Positions 21,650 to 32,317 of a stretch of 41,782 nucleotides of DNA are shown here, in pieces. Source of the DNA: Gnetum montanum. Lineage: Eukaryota > Streptophyta > Gnetopsida > Gnetales > Gnetaceae. Numbering within the stretch: position 1 is the first letter of the stretch; every line of letters begins with the position of its first letter. Position numbers and translations under genes: made by a program. The DNA is taken from assembly GCA_015680685.1 (NCBI GenBank), contig MNCI01005255.1, forward strand, positions 284,647 to 326,428, given 5' to 3'. The notes below the pieces were generated by a model. It saw only the letters and a list, made by a program, of their open reading frames with translations, had not been told where the DNA came from and did no database searches.

Positions 21650-21943
21650 CACCGTAGCATAATTTATCGTGTCTAAAAGACAAAGGAAATGGTGGGATTT
21701 TCTCTTGCACATCTACTATAGTGAGAGGACAATCCAAATTCCACTCCTTATCCATTCATCCAAGCCTTTTGCACTTGGTAAAAAATTCAACATAGCAGTT
21801 AGGGTAATGTGGGATTTCCAATTCTAGTTGTCCCATAACTCCAGCACATACATTACTAATAGATGTGAACTCCTTTATGGCCATTTCAGCCATAGACAAC
21901 GTATCTGTATCACCCTGGAGACCATCATTATTTGATAAAAAAC
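21650..21943 (-). pseudogene. Exon 3 of the B antisense gene
   Basis: 294 bp (296 in A), from acceptor GATGTAG to a donor read as GTTCAT. It encodes NNDGLQGDTDTLSMA, EFTSISNVCAG, KEWNLDCPLTIVDVQEKIPP and FPLSFRHDKLCY, aligning with A (GNEDTLPLA, EFSSTRNICAS, RPLTIEDILVEIPPFPMLSR). One TGA interrupts. The exon edges are less certain than elsewhere: there is a one-base slip in the T-run at the start. Confidence 0.68.
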
Positions 21944-22030
21944 CTACATCACATGATGTAGATAATTTTTTACACTCAACACAAATTCAGAAAAATGCTT
22001 AACATATTATGACACCGTGGAAACACTTAC

Positions 22031-22480
22031 CCTCTTGCATAATACACAATCCAAGGTGGATTCTAGAAGTAGGTCATAAGATGATGAGCCATGAACAAAG
22101 TGTTGTAGGCGTGATAACAATTAAACCTAGGCATATCCTAGATCTAAGACAAATGCCTCAAACCCCTAGTGCTCTATTCATGGTCTTGCACCTACATAGT
22201 TTCGATTGAGCCATCCACCAGAAACATCAATATGCTCTATGTCGATCCAACTAGTAGCATCTCTAGAATGGCGACGGCTATCTCGGCTGGTAAATGTGAC
22301 CAAATAATTATGTTGTAATTACGTAAAAAAAAATGCAGAAGCTCCCGTGCACCTCTTTGGAACCAAACCACTTCCTCCTTTACACAAGCATGAGGAGAAG
22401 GAACATTTCCCATGGGGACATGTAAACAACACAGAACTCCCACAATGTCCAAGATGATCAGGACGGGCTTTAGCGTAATC
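22031..22480 (-). pseudogene. Exon 2 of the B antisense gene: FCP1/NIF HAD-like domain
   Basis: The reading frame set by exon 1 gives ITLKPVLIILDIVGVLC, then VVWFQRGARELLHFFLRNYN, IIIWSHLPAEIAVAILEMLL, and later LRHL, DMPRFNCYHAYNTLF, NPPW. These follow the order seen in FCP1/NIF-type HAD phosphatases: a DxDG motif, RPGxxEFL, a hydrophobic strand with WS, and a SNTLLIDD-type end with NPP. The second catalytic Asp of the first motif is Val here (and in A), and the DD of the last motif is missing in both, so a phosphatase reaction is unlikely. Several TAG stops lie between the halves. Family call moderate. Confidence 0.6.
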
Positions 22481-23017
22481 CTTTACAATGAAACAAACTT
22501 ATATTAGAAATAACAATATAGACATACTAATGATGTAAGAGCAACACAGAAAATAAATTTTCATTACGTAGCACTAGAGTTTCTGTTACCTTGACTCCCA
22601 AGAAATTTTAGGTTACGCTAAAAATGCATTACAAAAATCACCCAAACCCTTGCGATCGTGCAAGGTCTGTCCCTGAAAATGGTGATAAAAGTAATATTGC
22701 ATATTACCCTAGTGGAACATGAAATATTTATGGGTGAGACGACAGAATCCTATTCATACTACATAAGGGTATAGTACCTAGACTTCTCCAGTTATGCATT
22801 ATGTTTGCACAATATTGCCCAAGATCGCCCTAACCCTTGTGACTATGCAAGGTCTGTCTCCGACAATAAGGATAGCGGTAATAGTATAAACTATGATAGC
22901 TTAGCCCATATGACCAAGTATCAATACCCACCATAATACACATCTTCGAAATAGGTACAATTGCAATGTCGTAACAATAGAAATAATAATCATGCAGGAG
23001 GGTAAAAATCCACTTAT
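22481..23017 (-). other. Intron 1 of the B antisense gene
   Basis: 537 bp. It contains a diverged direct duplication, about 22635-22735 and 22820-22910, each with CCC(A/T)AACCCTTG and GCAAGGTCTGTC. A's intron has a related CCCAAACCCCCACAACGGTG at about 40790-40810. No gene is seen. Confidence 0.6.
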
Positions 23018-23136
23018 TGAGCGAGCAGAGTAGCCTCCCGCGTTTCAACCCTAGCCTTTGAAACCCACTGCAAACTCTCCTACACATCATCAATCTTCGC
23101 CAATTTGACATGTTTTCCTTTGATCTTTGGCGCCAT
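23018..23136 (-). pseudogene. Exon 1 of the B antisense gene
   Basis: 119 bp, exactly the length of A exon 1, ending in the same phase. It reads MAPKIKGKHVKLAKIDDV, a TAG, then SLQWVSKARVETREATLLA. The donor CA/ATAAGT is a G-to-A change of CA/GTAAGT. The start is chosen because the A copy opens with MA-K--G in the same register. Confidence 0.75.
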
Positions 23137-23255
23137 GGTCATGACTGAACAACCTTCACAAAATCATCTACTTACGCCTTACTTCCACTTCCCTTATGCT
23201 ATAGCCTAATTCAAATTCGCAATGTCTCCAATCTTCATTATGGACAAATCATCGA

Positions 23256-23264
23256 CTTATAAAT
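23256..23264 (-). promoter_or_regulatory. TATA-like box of the B antisense gene
   Basis: The minus strand reads ATTTATAAG, about 120 bp upstream of the ATG at 23136. A has the stronger CTATAAATA about 150 bp upstream of its ATG. Confidence 0.5.
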
Positions 23265-23640
23265 GAATTGGTTGAAACTAATTGTTGAGTGCCTGACCAA
23301 TGAGAAATTTTATCAAAATGCAGGTATGTCAGTGTGACATGAAGCATGAAGATCGCAACATTAATCTCGTAGATATTGTATAGATTATGGTCCGAAAAGA
23401 CCCTAAACTAATGCGTAGCTCATTGTCTTGTAATCCGATCACATTACCTATAGTCTACACAAAATTCTAAATTAGCTATCTCAACACGATAGACGTTCCA
23501 CATTACACTTCCCACCATAGTTCACAAAAGCCTTACGCTAACATCTAGGAAATTTGGCTTACCACTTTCTCACAAATCACGCATATGGTAATGGTCTACT
23601 AGGGCCTTAAACTGGTAGCTCTTTAACACATACCACTAAA
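23265..23640. other. Spacer between the antisense promoter and pol in B
   Basis: I see no gene. Because the antisense promoter and the pol start diverge here, this stretch could hold the upstream elements of the former and a splice acceptor for the latter. Neither is provable from one copy. Confidence 0.4.
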
Positions 23641-24930
23641 ATAAGAAAGCCTTCTATCATTTCAATAGGTTGACAAAAAACAATGTAGCAACCTCTATTT
23701 TTGGCAGTTTTGCAGGTCAATTTGCAAATGGACATAGCTTTACTCACACCCCTAGCCTTAACAGGCCCATACAGGGAAATTATTAGAAAGCTCAATAATG
23801 CACTGATAGGAACTGACGCTTCCCTTTGTGATACAACCATAGAAACATTGGAAGTATCCCCAGACTGGCTAGAACATTTTTCTTGAACCTTAGACCTGGA
23901 AGCTGGTGATGTGATTGAGGATTCCCTCATTGAGGTCCCTATGGTTACACACAAAGGAGGAAGCAAAACATTGAAAGTTAGTTCTCTCCTTGAACAACAA
24001 TCGTAGAGCGATATATCTCAAGTGCTTCAAGATAACATTACGGTGTTGGCATGGTCATACTAAGATATGTCAGGTTTAGATCCAAGGCTAATATAGCACA
24101 ACATAGTTTTAGACTCGCATATCAAAGCACTTAAATAGAAAGCACAAAAGATTAATTTTGAAATCATGCTAGCTATGCGTGATGAAATCACTAAGCTATA
24201 TCAGGCTGGTTTCATTCACGCAGTTGATTATTCAAACTGGGTGTTGAACATCGTAGTTTTCTTTAAGAAAATGAGAGGAATATGCATCTATATAGACTTC
24301 TACGATCTAAACAAAGCCACGATTAAAGAAAACTTTCCATTACCAAGTATCGACCAACTTATCGATACAACAGCTGGCCACATGTTACTATCCTTTATGG
24401 ATGGGTTTTCGAGCTATAATCAAATTTGTATCAACTTAGAACACCAACTGACTATGAATTTCATGACCCCTGGGGAACTTTCTGTTACACCATGATGCCT
24501 TTTGGGTTAAAAAATGCCAGTGCAACCTATCAATGCGCTATGACATACATCTTTAGTAATTACCTCTTACAGAGATTGAAAAACTACGTCGATGACATAG
24601 CTGTCAAATCTAAAAAGTCAAAAGATCACTCAGGAGACCTAGAGTTAATCCTTACATGATGTCTCAGACACGACCTACGAATCAACCCAAGAAAGTGTGT
24701 ATTTGGAGTCAAAACAGAGTGCATGTTGGGGTTTGTTGTATTAGAGACTGACATCCGAGTTGACCCCGACAAGGTTAAAGCCATTGTTAATCTAGCACCA
24801 CCTACAAACCTCAAAGAACTACGTGGGCTACAGGGAAGTTTGCATTTTATTAGGCAGTTCATCATGAGATTAACAGACAAGTTACACCCTATGCAACATT
24901 TGCTCAAGAAAGGTGTTAACTTCGAATGGA
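23641..24930 (+). pseudogene. pol: Element B pol: N-terminal part and reverse transcriptase (decayed)
   Basis: The pre-RT part includes WLEHFS, EVPMV and a line reading LAWSY, stop, DMSGLDPRLI, a form of the WSYxDMPGLDP block that precedes RT in plant gypsy elements. The RT has FMDGFSSYNQI (catalytic Asp at about 24401), MPFGLKNASATYQ (24493-24530) and YVDD (about 24585-24600), then INPRKCVFG and LGFVV. A one-base loss near 24468, in a run of C, shifts the frame between TPGELS and the expected WGTFCYT. A stop at 24657 and others break it further. RT copies the genomic RNA to DNA in the particle. Confidence 0.92.
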
Positions 24931-25330
24931 CCAATAATTGCCAACAGGCATTTGAAAATCTGAAGAAAGAGCTGTTACATTTGCCAAAGGTTTTCCCACC
25001 ATAAATGGATCAGCCTTTCTACATATACCTGGCAAGCTCGAAGGTGTCTATAGCTGCATTGTTGTGCCAAAGAAGGGACGACGGGTCAAAAGTTCCTATC
25101 TACTACCTAAGTCATGCTCTATTTGCATACGAAACACGGTACAATGAAGTAGAGCATAACTGTTTAGCATTGGTGTTTACACTTAAGAAATGTAGGCACT
25201 ATCTTTTCTGTATCCAGGTCAATATAATTTGTAAAAACAACATTCTACCGGCCATCACAAACAATTTATATGAAAATAGTAGGATAGCCCACTAGAAATC
25301 CATCATAGCAGAATTCGACTTACACTACGT
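24931..25330 (+). pseudogene. pol: Element B pol: first RNase H (decayed)
   Basis: It follows RT directly: FEWTNNCQQAFENLKKEL, then a stop at 25002, FYIYLASSKVSIAALLCQRR, VPIYYLSHAL, YNEVEHNCLALVFTLKKCRH. This is the usual gypsy RNase H that degrades the RNA template. The catalytic Asp before YLA is not visible (the frame reads MDQPFYIYLASS); Glu of YNEVEHNCLA is retained. Frames are broken at 25002 and 25295. Confidence 0.85.
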
Positions 25331-25860
25331 TGGCCAATCTTCCACAAAAGGCCAAGCGATAACCGACTAGCTTGCAACATCACCAGTTAACGATCAAGTT
25401 GCGATAGAGCCCAAGTTTCCTGATGAACAGATACGTATTTTAAGCCCTATATCGATAGGCCTTGAAGAGATGTTATACTTCAATGGAGCTTTGACTACCA
25501 GAGGCGGTAGTGCTGCTGTTGTCATTACGCTCTCCCTTGAGGATGTTCATCCATTGGCTTACAACCTAGCATTTCCTAGTATGAACAATATGGTAGAGTA
25601 TGAGGGACTCCCCAAGGGATTGTTAAAATCCAGGGAACTCAATGTTTAACACCTGGTAATCTGAGGTGATTCGATGCTCATTATTAATCAAGTCACAAGG
25701 GTCTACACCTACAAAGCTGTGCATTTGCAACCCTATTGCGATATGGCTAAAGATCTACTAAAATGATTCATGACAACTAATGTCCAACACATGCCATGTA
25801 ATGAAAACATTGTAGTCAATGCACTAGCCACACTAGCCTTAAACGTGCCACCACATTTGT
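25331..25860 (+). pseudogene. pol: Element B pol: second (archaeal-like) RNase H (decayed)
   Basis: A second RNase H-like module: LYFNGALTTRGGSAAVVI, LAYNLAFPSMNNMVEYEGLP, LNV, stop, HLVI, GDSMLIINQV, then MPCNENIVVNALATLAL. The FNGA (for FDGA), EYEGL, GDS and ADALA-like positions match the extra RNase H that Tat-lineage elements carry between RNase H and integrase. The Asp of the first motif is Asn. This is the evidence for Tat membership. Confidence 0.85.
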
Positions 25861-27193
25861 TTACCACTTGGCCAGCTTTAATGATGGAATGTACAAAGCC
25901 TATCATTCAAGTGGCACAAATTTCTTCTCTAAGCACAGGTGGAATTCCAGAATGGTACGATAATATTAAAGCCTACCTTCTACATGGTGAACCACCGCAC
26001 AAGCTAACACCTACACAAAAAGACGCAATCCACAAGCATGCCTAGCAATATGTCATCATTGGAGATAGTACTCTCTGTAGACGCTCTTTTGATGGAGTAT
26101 TGCTAACCTGCATTAATAATGACCGAGCACAACGAATAGTTAGCGAAGTCTATGAAGGACTATGTGGGCGACATATAGCCCCATGAGCCATGGCCGCTAA
26201 AATTAGATGCTTAGGGTATTACTAGCCATACATGGAATGAGACTGCCTCACCAAGGTTAAGACATGTGACACATATCAACATTATGCAAATCTAATACAC
26301 GTGTCACCAACTGAATTGCATACTACATAGATCACTTGGTCATTCCAATGATGGGGATTAGACATCATAGGTTCCATCAGTCCTAAGTCTTCTGCAGGAC
26401 ATAGCTTCATCATCACCGCCACCGAGTATTTTACAAAGTGGGTTGAGGCTATTCCCCTATGAAAGATTACATCTCAATAGGTTTTCCATTTTATCTTGGA
26501 CAATATAGTAGCTAGGATTGGGCTTCCCATGACTATTGTGACTGACAACAGGCCATAATTTAGTAGCACCGAAACCAATTCTTTTTGCAATAACCTTGGT
26601 ACCAAGTAATCTTTTTTCTCACCCTATTACCTGCAAGAAAATGGTCAAGCAGAAGAAACAAACAAGGTGGTTATCAATCTACTCAAGAAGATGCTTAGCA
26701 GCAACAAAAAATAATGGCATGAAAAAATCCTCTATGTGCTATGGGCCTATCATATGATATGCAGAATAGCTACTGATAAGACACCCTATAGCCTACTCTA
26801 TGGATTTGAAGCAGTGTTGCCCCTGAAACTACGGATTCCTTCATTGCGGATGGTCCTCTCCATGATTATAAATGAGACTCAACACAATGAGTCCATAATT
26901 GTGGATTTAGACTCAGTAGAGAAGAAACACATCCAGACGCTCGACACCATCGAAAGGTATCAAGACAGGTAGAATAGAAATATCATCACAAATTGCATCA
27001 ACAACCGATCAAGAAAGGAGACTTGGTTCTCAAATCTGTCCATGAACCAATGGGTAAATTCTCTAGAAGCTAGGAAGGACCTTTCCTAGTTGTCAACTCA
27101 TATGACAACGGAGCATTCAAGCTAGCAGACATCAACGACAACAAACACCCAAACCCAGTGAACCACATGTATCTGAAGCGGTACCACATCTAA
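25861..27193 (+). pseudogene. pol: Element B pol: integrase (decayed)
   Basis: Integrase joins the cDNA to the genome. Zinc-binding part: GLCGRHIAP, YME, DCLTKVKTCDTYQ (about 26160-26280). Core: WGLDIIGSI (first Asp), TEYFTKWVEAIPL, MTIVTDNRP (second Asp, about 26540), ENGQAEETNKVV (Glu, about 26645), LWAYH, KTPYSLLYGFEAVLP. The C-terminal end, NPVNHMYLKRYHI, stops at TAA 27191-27193. At least eight in-frame stops are present. No chromodomain is seen, as expected for Tat. Confidence 0.9.
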
Positions 27194-28763
27194 ACATTGA
27201 CTTGGCTAAAACGTAAGGTAACAAACATCCTCTACGACATAAAACTAGCAATGTTGTACATGTCCGCTATGACGTAAGACTAGCATTTCTTGCATGTGTC
27301 CACCACAATGCTAAACTGGCAAAGTTTTCAACCGTCCATCATGACGTGAAACTGGCAAGGTAAGCATCCATCTGCTGAGACACTAAACCAACATAGACTT
27401 GTCCCTAGGTCATGACGTAAAACTGACACTCATAGCATGATCTACTGGGATCATAAACTAGCTCTTCCACCATTCGCTACGATGTAAAACTAGCAAGCTT
27501 CAGTTTGCCCAGACTTTAAACTGGGACCACATTCTGCTGAGACCTAAAACTAGAAACAACCGTCAACCAGGACTCAAAACTAGAATTCATCAATAAACAA
27601 TCTATGAAGCAAGTGAGCATGATCACTCTTGCACTACATCCCTACCAAATGGATCGAGTAAGGCGTTGGAATAAATGTAATGCCGCTACCCCACTGGCAT
27701 CCTATTGATTCCTCAGATATGCCAAAAGGCATACTACTAACCCCTCGGAGATGTTGCTATGATAGCCACTTTGTAGTTGCAACTCCTAGGGTTAACTTCA
27801 CCACTTGGGGCCCCATAGAAACTATGGTCATCCATAACCTCGGTGGCCTCCACCCATTGCCGCCACCAGAATTTGGCCTAGCAGATTCATCTGACTAGTT
27901 CTTTTCCTAGTCATTTGAGCAAGATGAATCTGGCTATCGACGATGACTTCATGAATCTTGGCATCAACATAGGGACCCTTGCTTCTTGCTACAGTCCCTT
28001 TTTAATGGCCTACGCTCTTCTTTTCACTTCAAATAGCACTTGTTTCAATAGCCTCCCTAGCAATTAGGAAGATTGCTTTTGCTCTCTATTCTCTATTGTG
28101 TTTTGTAGGTTACTTACTACGATAGCGTTGATCGAGAATGCATTCACTAGGAGGTGAGGTGTCACTACGTTCTGAGGTGGCTGCTCAGACTAGCCTAACT
28201 ACTTGGGAGTGCAAAGCCTATATTTCCCTCCATCAGATACCTTACTTCACTTTCTCCTTCCCTTCTCCTTACAACTACCTTTACCCTCTTCTTTTGTTTG
28301 TATAGGATGTGAGCATATAGTCAATTCTTTCACACCATTATCTCCATGAATTGGCATAATGCAACTCACCTCGTGGAATGTAAGTTACACTCTCAAAAAA
28401 AGAAACTAGGCAAAGCTAGGAAAAATAGATGTAAAACAACTCATCCAAGCCATACGGCATAACACAACTTGTCCGTGTAAGCCCTTCATATGTAGTATAG
28501 TAGTGTAACCTCTCGCGAATACACTTGTAAAAGGACACCTAATAACTTGTTTGCAAAATTTTCTTGTTCACATGCTTGAGTCTTCTCCAAACCTCCCTCC
28601 TCTCACTTCTTTAAGAGCCCTCCTATTCTTCCCCTCCTGCCTTCACACTTCCAGGTTTGACAGGGCAACATCTGAGCAGTTGCCGATAGACGTTGTTGGT
28701 GTCTTTACCTCTCTAGTGTTTCATATTCTTTGTTGACGTCTTTTGAGTAAGCCCTCTAAATGT
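27194..28763 (+). other. Element B 3' untranslated region with a TAAAACT array
   Basis: No gene is recognised. From 27225 to 27590 about nine units of roughly 40 bp carry ATGACGTAAAACTGGCAAG and variants. The rest is single-copy; 28085-28180 and 28690-28763 align with element D 20-110 and 670-735. Short frames at 27680 and 28551 have no counterpart in D. Confidence 0.6.
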
Positions 28764-28780
28764 CAACAAAGAGGGGCCAT
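28764..28780 (+). other. Polypurine tract of element B
   Basis: AACAAAGAGGGGCCAT directly precedes the 3' LTR start TGAAACAC. D has the same tract, with TCA for CCAT. Confidence 0.8.
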
Positions 28781-30176
28781 TGAAACACAGTGAAAATTTT
28801 GAGGTCTCAACGGTTCAGCAAAATCTTACGACTCAAGCAAGGATTTACGACAAGCTGCGGCTCAGCAATTTCCCTTTCTAGCTAAGGATCTGTTATGCCA
28901 CGTTACGCAACGCAGTGTAATGTAGCGTAACGTAGTGTAATGCAAGAAGATAGTCCATCTAGTCGCAACAACGAAGATAGTAAAATTTGAGACCTCGATG
29001 GTCCAGCAAAACCTCAAGGCTCAAGTAAGGATCTGCAACATATCACACATCTCAGCAAGTTTTCTTTTTCAGCTAAGGCCCTATTACACTACATTATGCA
29101 GTGTAGCATAATAAACCCCAAAAACAATAAACAGAAACAAGGGAAGCATGGTGAAAACACTTCAATTTTTTGTAGGTTCACTATCTTACGCTATGCTACA
29201 TAATGTAGCATGACGCAGCGTAATACAAGCAACAACAGAGATAGCAATGTTCAGACATCAGCAGTTCATACGTCACATTATGCTCTCTAGCGTATTATAG
29301 TGTAACTGCAGAACAGTTTTTTGCTAAAGCTCCAGCAAAAGTAGATTACGACACATTATGCTTCAGAGCGTAATGCAGTGTAGCACTGCAAGCTTCAAAC
29401 ATGAACACATCAAGTCAATGGCATTTTGTAGGTTTAGGACACATGTCATTTAAACCGCATTTTTCTCTTGACCCTAACATTATAAATACTCCAGTTGACA
29501 AGGATCAAAGGGTTCGCAAAAATTTTTCTCGATTGAAAAATTTTCTTAGTGAGCAATTTTCTTTGATTGGTAATTGTTGACAACTTTTGGCAAAGATTGA
29601 CAAGAGAAAAAAAGAGGATCATCGATCGTAAGAACATTGCAGGTGATTAGCAAGAATCCTTGATCAAAAATAGCTAGTTAGTAGATATTCTACTTCGAGT
29701 CTAACTCCCTTGCACCCAGATTGGCCAGAACAAGGTAGATCGACCTTTTGCTTGTGTTATCTTTAAATAGCTTTGTTGTTCTTGGCACGTGCTTCGTCTA
29801 AATTAAAGTCCACCTGTAATCATTGTATCCAACATATTTTGTTTATAAGCTAAATCCCAGATCTCAGGATCGCACATTCTCTAAATTTGGTTTCTTGCAT
29901 CCTATCTATATAGATTTTGCAATTGCTTTGAATTGTTTACATCGCTCTCGATTACCTTCGAGATTAACAATATTATATCTCCTCATTGAAATCACCATTT
30001 TGCCATCCGATTATTACAAAATTTTATTGATTAAATAAATCCTTGTTTGATCAAAAAAACTATTTCGGGCACCTTGGATTCTTCTCCAGCATGGCCCTCG
30101 CATGGATCTGGGGTTGGAACTATGTACACGGAACTCCGTTCGGTATTTCCAGTGACCAATGTTTTCCATCGTTACA
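28781..30176 (+). repeat. 3' LTR of element B
   Basis: It is 1,396 bp, TGAAACACAGTG to CGTTACA, paired with 9735-11143 along the whole length. TATA box TTATAAATAC at 29480-29489. Differences from the 5' LTR are mainly transitions. CCTTC at 30177-30181 is the right target duplication. Confidence 0.93.
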
Positions 30177-30208
30177 CCTTCCACTTCTATCTTTCAGTCA
30201 AACCTGAT
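30151..30208 (+). repeat. 58-bp direct repeat, left copy
   Basis: It spans the last 26 bp of the B 3' LTR, the CCTTC target copy and 27 bp of element A gag. A second copy at 32260-32317 has only two mismatches and no indel. Together they bracket 30209-32259. Confidence 0.9.
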
Positions 30209-32259
30209 GTACAGAAAACTTATCAGAAAAATTTTATTAGAAAACTTATGTTTATTATCACACACACTATCATGCTCAGGTACAACAATGCTCAAATAAA
30301 GATCCATACACTCAATGACTCCTGTTGCAGGCACTTGAAGGAAAAATTCTAACTTTCAAATGGAAAAAATGCAAGAGCTTCGTTGCAACTACAATCTCTA
30401 AATATGACACCTATGAAATGTAGCTACAAGCATGTATTTATAGCCAATTGTAGGAACTACATCAATAGGGCCACGTCAATGCATGATATGACGCATCAAC
30501 TAGGTCTCATCGATGAGGCTTAGACGATGAGGCCATGTCAATGAGGTTTCGTGGATGCAACCGATAGAACATGACTCATCAAATGTCACACCCTTTTCCA
30601 TTTCCTCTTGATTTTTATTCCTTCCTTTAGGTAGATAGATCATGAATTCATTTTAGTTTCAATGTAAAAGAACCATATTACTTTCATGATGTAGACCTAT
30701 TATTTACAAAAATGAGAGGATGAATGTTGTGGACTCACTATCCTATACCATTGTTTACCTGTTAAACTATTAGCATAGAACAGAGTTTCGATAACAAGGT
30801 TTTCTTGTACATAAAATTGATAATTATTTAATGCAATGATAACAATAAACACAAGAATTTTAAAACATAAATATCTCAAAGGAATAGAAATATAGTAAGA
30901 AACTAAAAAAATTTTAAGAAATGAAAAATGCATGAAGAATAAGAAAAATAAAAGGAATGATGTAAAATAAAAAGTATAAAAAATATGTCCTTACAAGATG
31001 TTAGTCTAGATGGATATCTTCCACATGAATGAATTTGAAGGAGGAGATATAGAAAATGGAGTGTGCTTGACCTTGCATTCAGCTATTTTTATGGGTCATG
31101 GTTATTTGGAAGTAATTAAAAGTTTCATTTGTTGCATGTTGATTAGTATATGCTTCTCTCGACTAGTTGGATGGTAAATATTCATGGCTCTTGAGGGAAA
31201 GGTCGAATGTATGATGTAAGGTCCCTTCCATAGTTTGAAAATTCATTTATTAAGATAAATGAATATGATTCCACTAGAGCACCTTATCTTCTAGTTAAAA
31301 TTCTACCTTTTAGATCTTAGCATCATGATGTAATTTATCATATTTCTAGTGTACTTCATTCATCACGAGGGTCACTCTTCTATTTATCTAACATGTCGAG
31401 GATCATTAGTTATTTTTTTGATCCTAGGTTAATGTCCATGTTGAGATGTTATGTAGTGTATAGTGTATGTTGTTTAGTTTGGATTGGAAATTTGGGTAAC
31501 TTTTCATACACTAGTTCATAGGAAGAACAACCTAAAGGAAGTTTCCAAGTGGAATAATAGGTTCATAAAGCATCATTAAGTTTCATGCTACAGTCTTTCC
31601 TATATGTGCTAATTATTTTGGTTAAAATTCATGCAATCTCCCTATTGGTTACCTCTATTTAATCATTGGCTTAGCGATGATGAGGTGTTATGACTTTATG
31701 CTTTAACCCCAAGTGCCACATCAACTTTTTATATGACACCTATGAAATATGTTCCATTATCAAAAATTAGTGCATGAGGCACACCAAATGTATTGATTAC
31801 CTATTGTTGAAAAATAGAGCTACAGTGATGGTAGTATAGCTGGTGACGATTGTAGCCTCTACTCAATTTATACAATAATTAATAGTAACAATAATATAAG
31901 ATTTCCCATTAGACATTAGAGAGATGTAATCCATGAAGTCAATTTCCCATAAATTGAAAGACTCCAATGATTGAATCCTTTGTCAAGGCCCTTCCATCAT
32001 GGTGGTCATTCTTAGAAGGATTAACAATGTTCACATGAATGAATGAAGTGGTGTGCATCACTGAAAACCATTGGCCAGAAATATTATGCCATCAACATTT
32101 TTATGGTTATTTTTCTTTAAGCATAGTGGTCCTAACAAGGATCCTCATGAGCATCTTAAAGAATCTTTGGTTAATCTTCATCATGCACAGACTATCGTAC
32201 TAGGATATTAGCATAAATTTGGTAGAGATTGTTCTCCATATCTATGTAGTACTTGACCT
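30209..32259 (-). mobile_element. 2,051-bp insert with a gypsy integrase fragment (minus strand)
   Basis: The insert is flanked by a 58-bp duplication of the B/A junction rather than a short target duplication. From about 32200 to 31450, the minus strand reads as an integrase: DAHEDPC, an HH-CC zinc part with PSKND nearby, WEIDFMDYISLMSNGKSY (first Asp), EATIVTSYTTI, FGVPHALIFDNGTYF (second Asp, across a one-base slip), ANDQIEVTNREI (Glu), PLGCSSYELVY. The lineage differs from A/B. No RT or protease is seen, so it is a truncated copy. 30209-31440 is AT-rich without recognised genes. Confidence 0.8.
31450..32200 (-). pseudogene. pol: Integrase fragment of another gypsy lineage
   Basis: The zinc-binding and DDE core parts are visible, as listed for the insert. 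Its motif wording (IDFMDYISL, VPHALIFDNGT) differs from the B integrase (GLDIIGSI, MTIVTDN). At least six stops and several slips. Coordinates are approximate. Confidence 0.78.
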
Positions 32260-32317
32260 AGTGACCAACATTTTCCATCGTTACACCTTCCACTTCTATC
32301 TTTCAGTCAAACCTGAT
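32260..32317 (+). repeat. 58-bp direct repeat, right copy
   Basis: A copy of 30151-30208 with two transitions. Element A gag continues directly from its right end (CTGATCTTCTCTACTACCCC). Confidence 0.9.

Larger units (their letters stand above)
15728..23136 (-). pseudogene. Antisense eight-exon gene of element B (copy 2)
   Basis: Unrecognised as a whole. Exons on the minus strand: 1, 23136-23018; 2, 22480-22031; 3, 21943-21650; 4, 21561-20513; 5, 20412-20147; 6, 20061-19924; 7, 19838-19746 plus 16884-16158 (split by an insertion); 8, 16078-15728. Total 3,487 bp, about 1,160 codons. Donors include GTAAGT (exons 2, 4 and 7) and GTACGT (exon 6); the exon 1 donor is worn to ATAAGT and exon 5's to GATTGA. 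Phases agree with element A at nearly every junction. The ATG opens MAPKIKGKHVKLA against MACKREGRLQGLA in A. Exon 2 resembles an FCP1/NIF HAD domain, exon 7 has a charged helical part, exon 8 an acidic repeat tail. In-frame stops include the last codon of exon 7 (CAG in A, TAG here). The role is unknown. Confidence 0.82.
9735..30176 (+). mobile_element. Element B, complete 20.4-kb Tat-lineage Ty3/gypsy retrotransposon
   Basis: B is bounded by LTRs 9735-11143 and 28781-30176, each TGAAACAC to GTTACA, and by the 5-bp target duplication CCTTC at 9730-9734 and 30177-30181. Inside are primer site, gag, protease, a TAAACT array, an antisense gene, pol (RT, RNase H, second RNase H, integrase), a 3' untranslated region and a polypurine tract. 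A later insertion of 2,856 bp sits at 16890-19745, so the element itself was about 17.6 kb, within the size range of giant Tat/Ogre elements. Two RNase H modules are a Tat-lineage trait. The LTRs differ at roughly 17 of the first 117 aligned bases, mostly transitions, so the insertion is old. All frames are broken. Confidence 0.93.
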
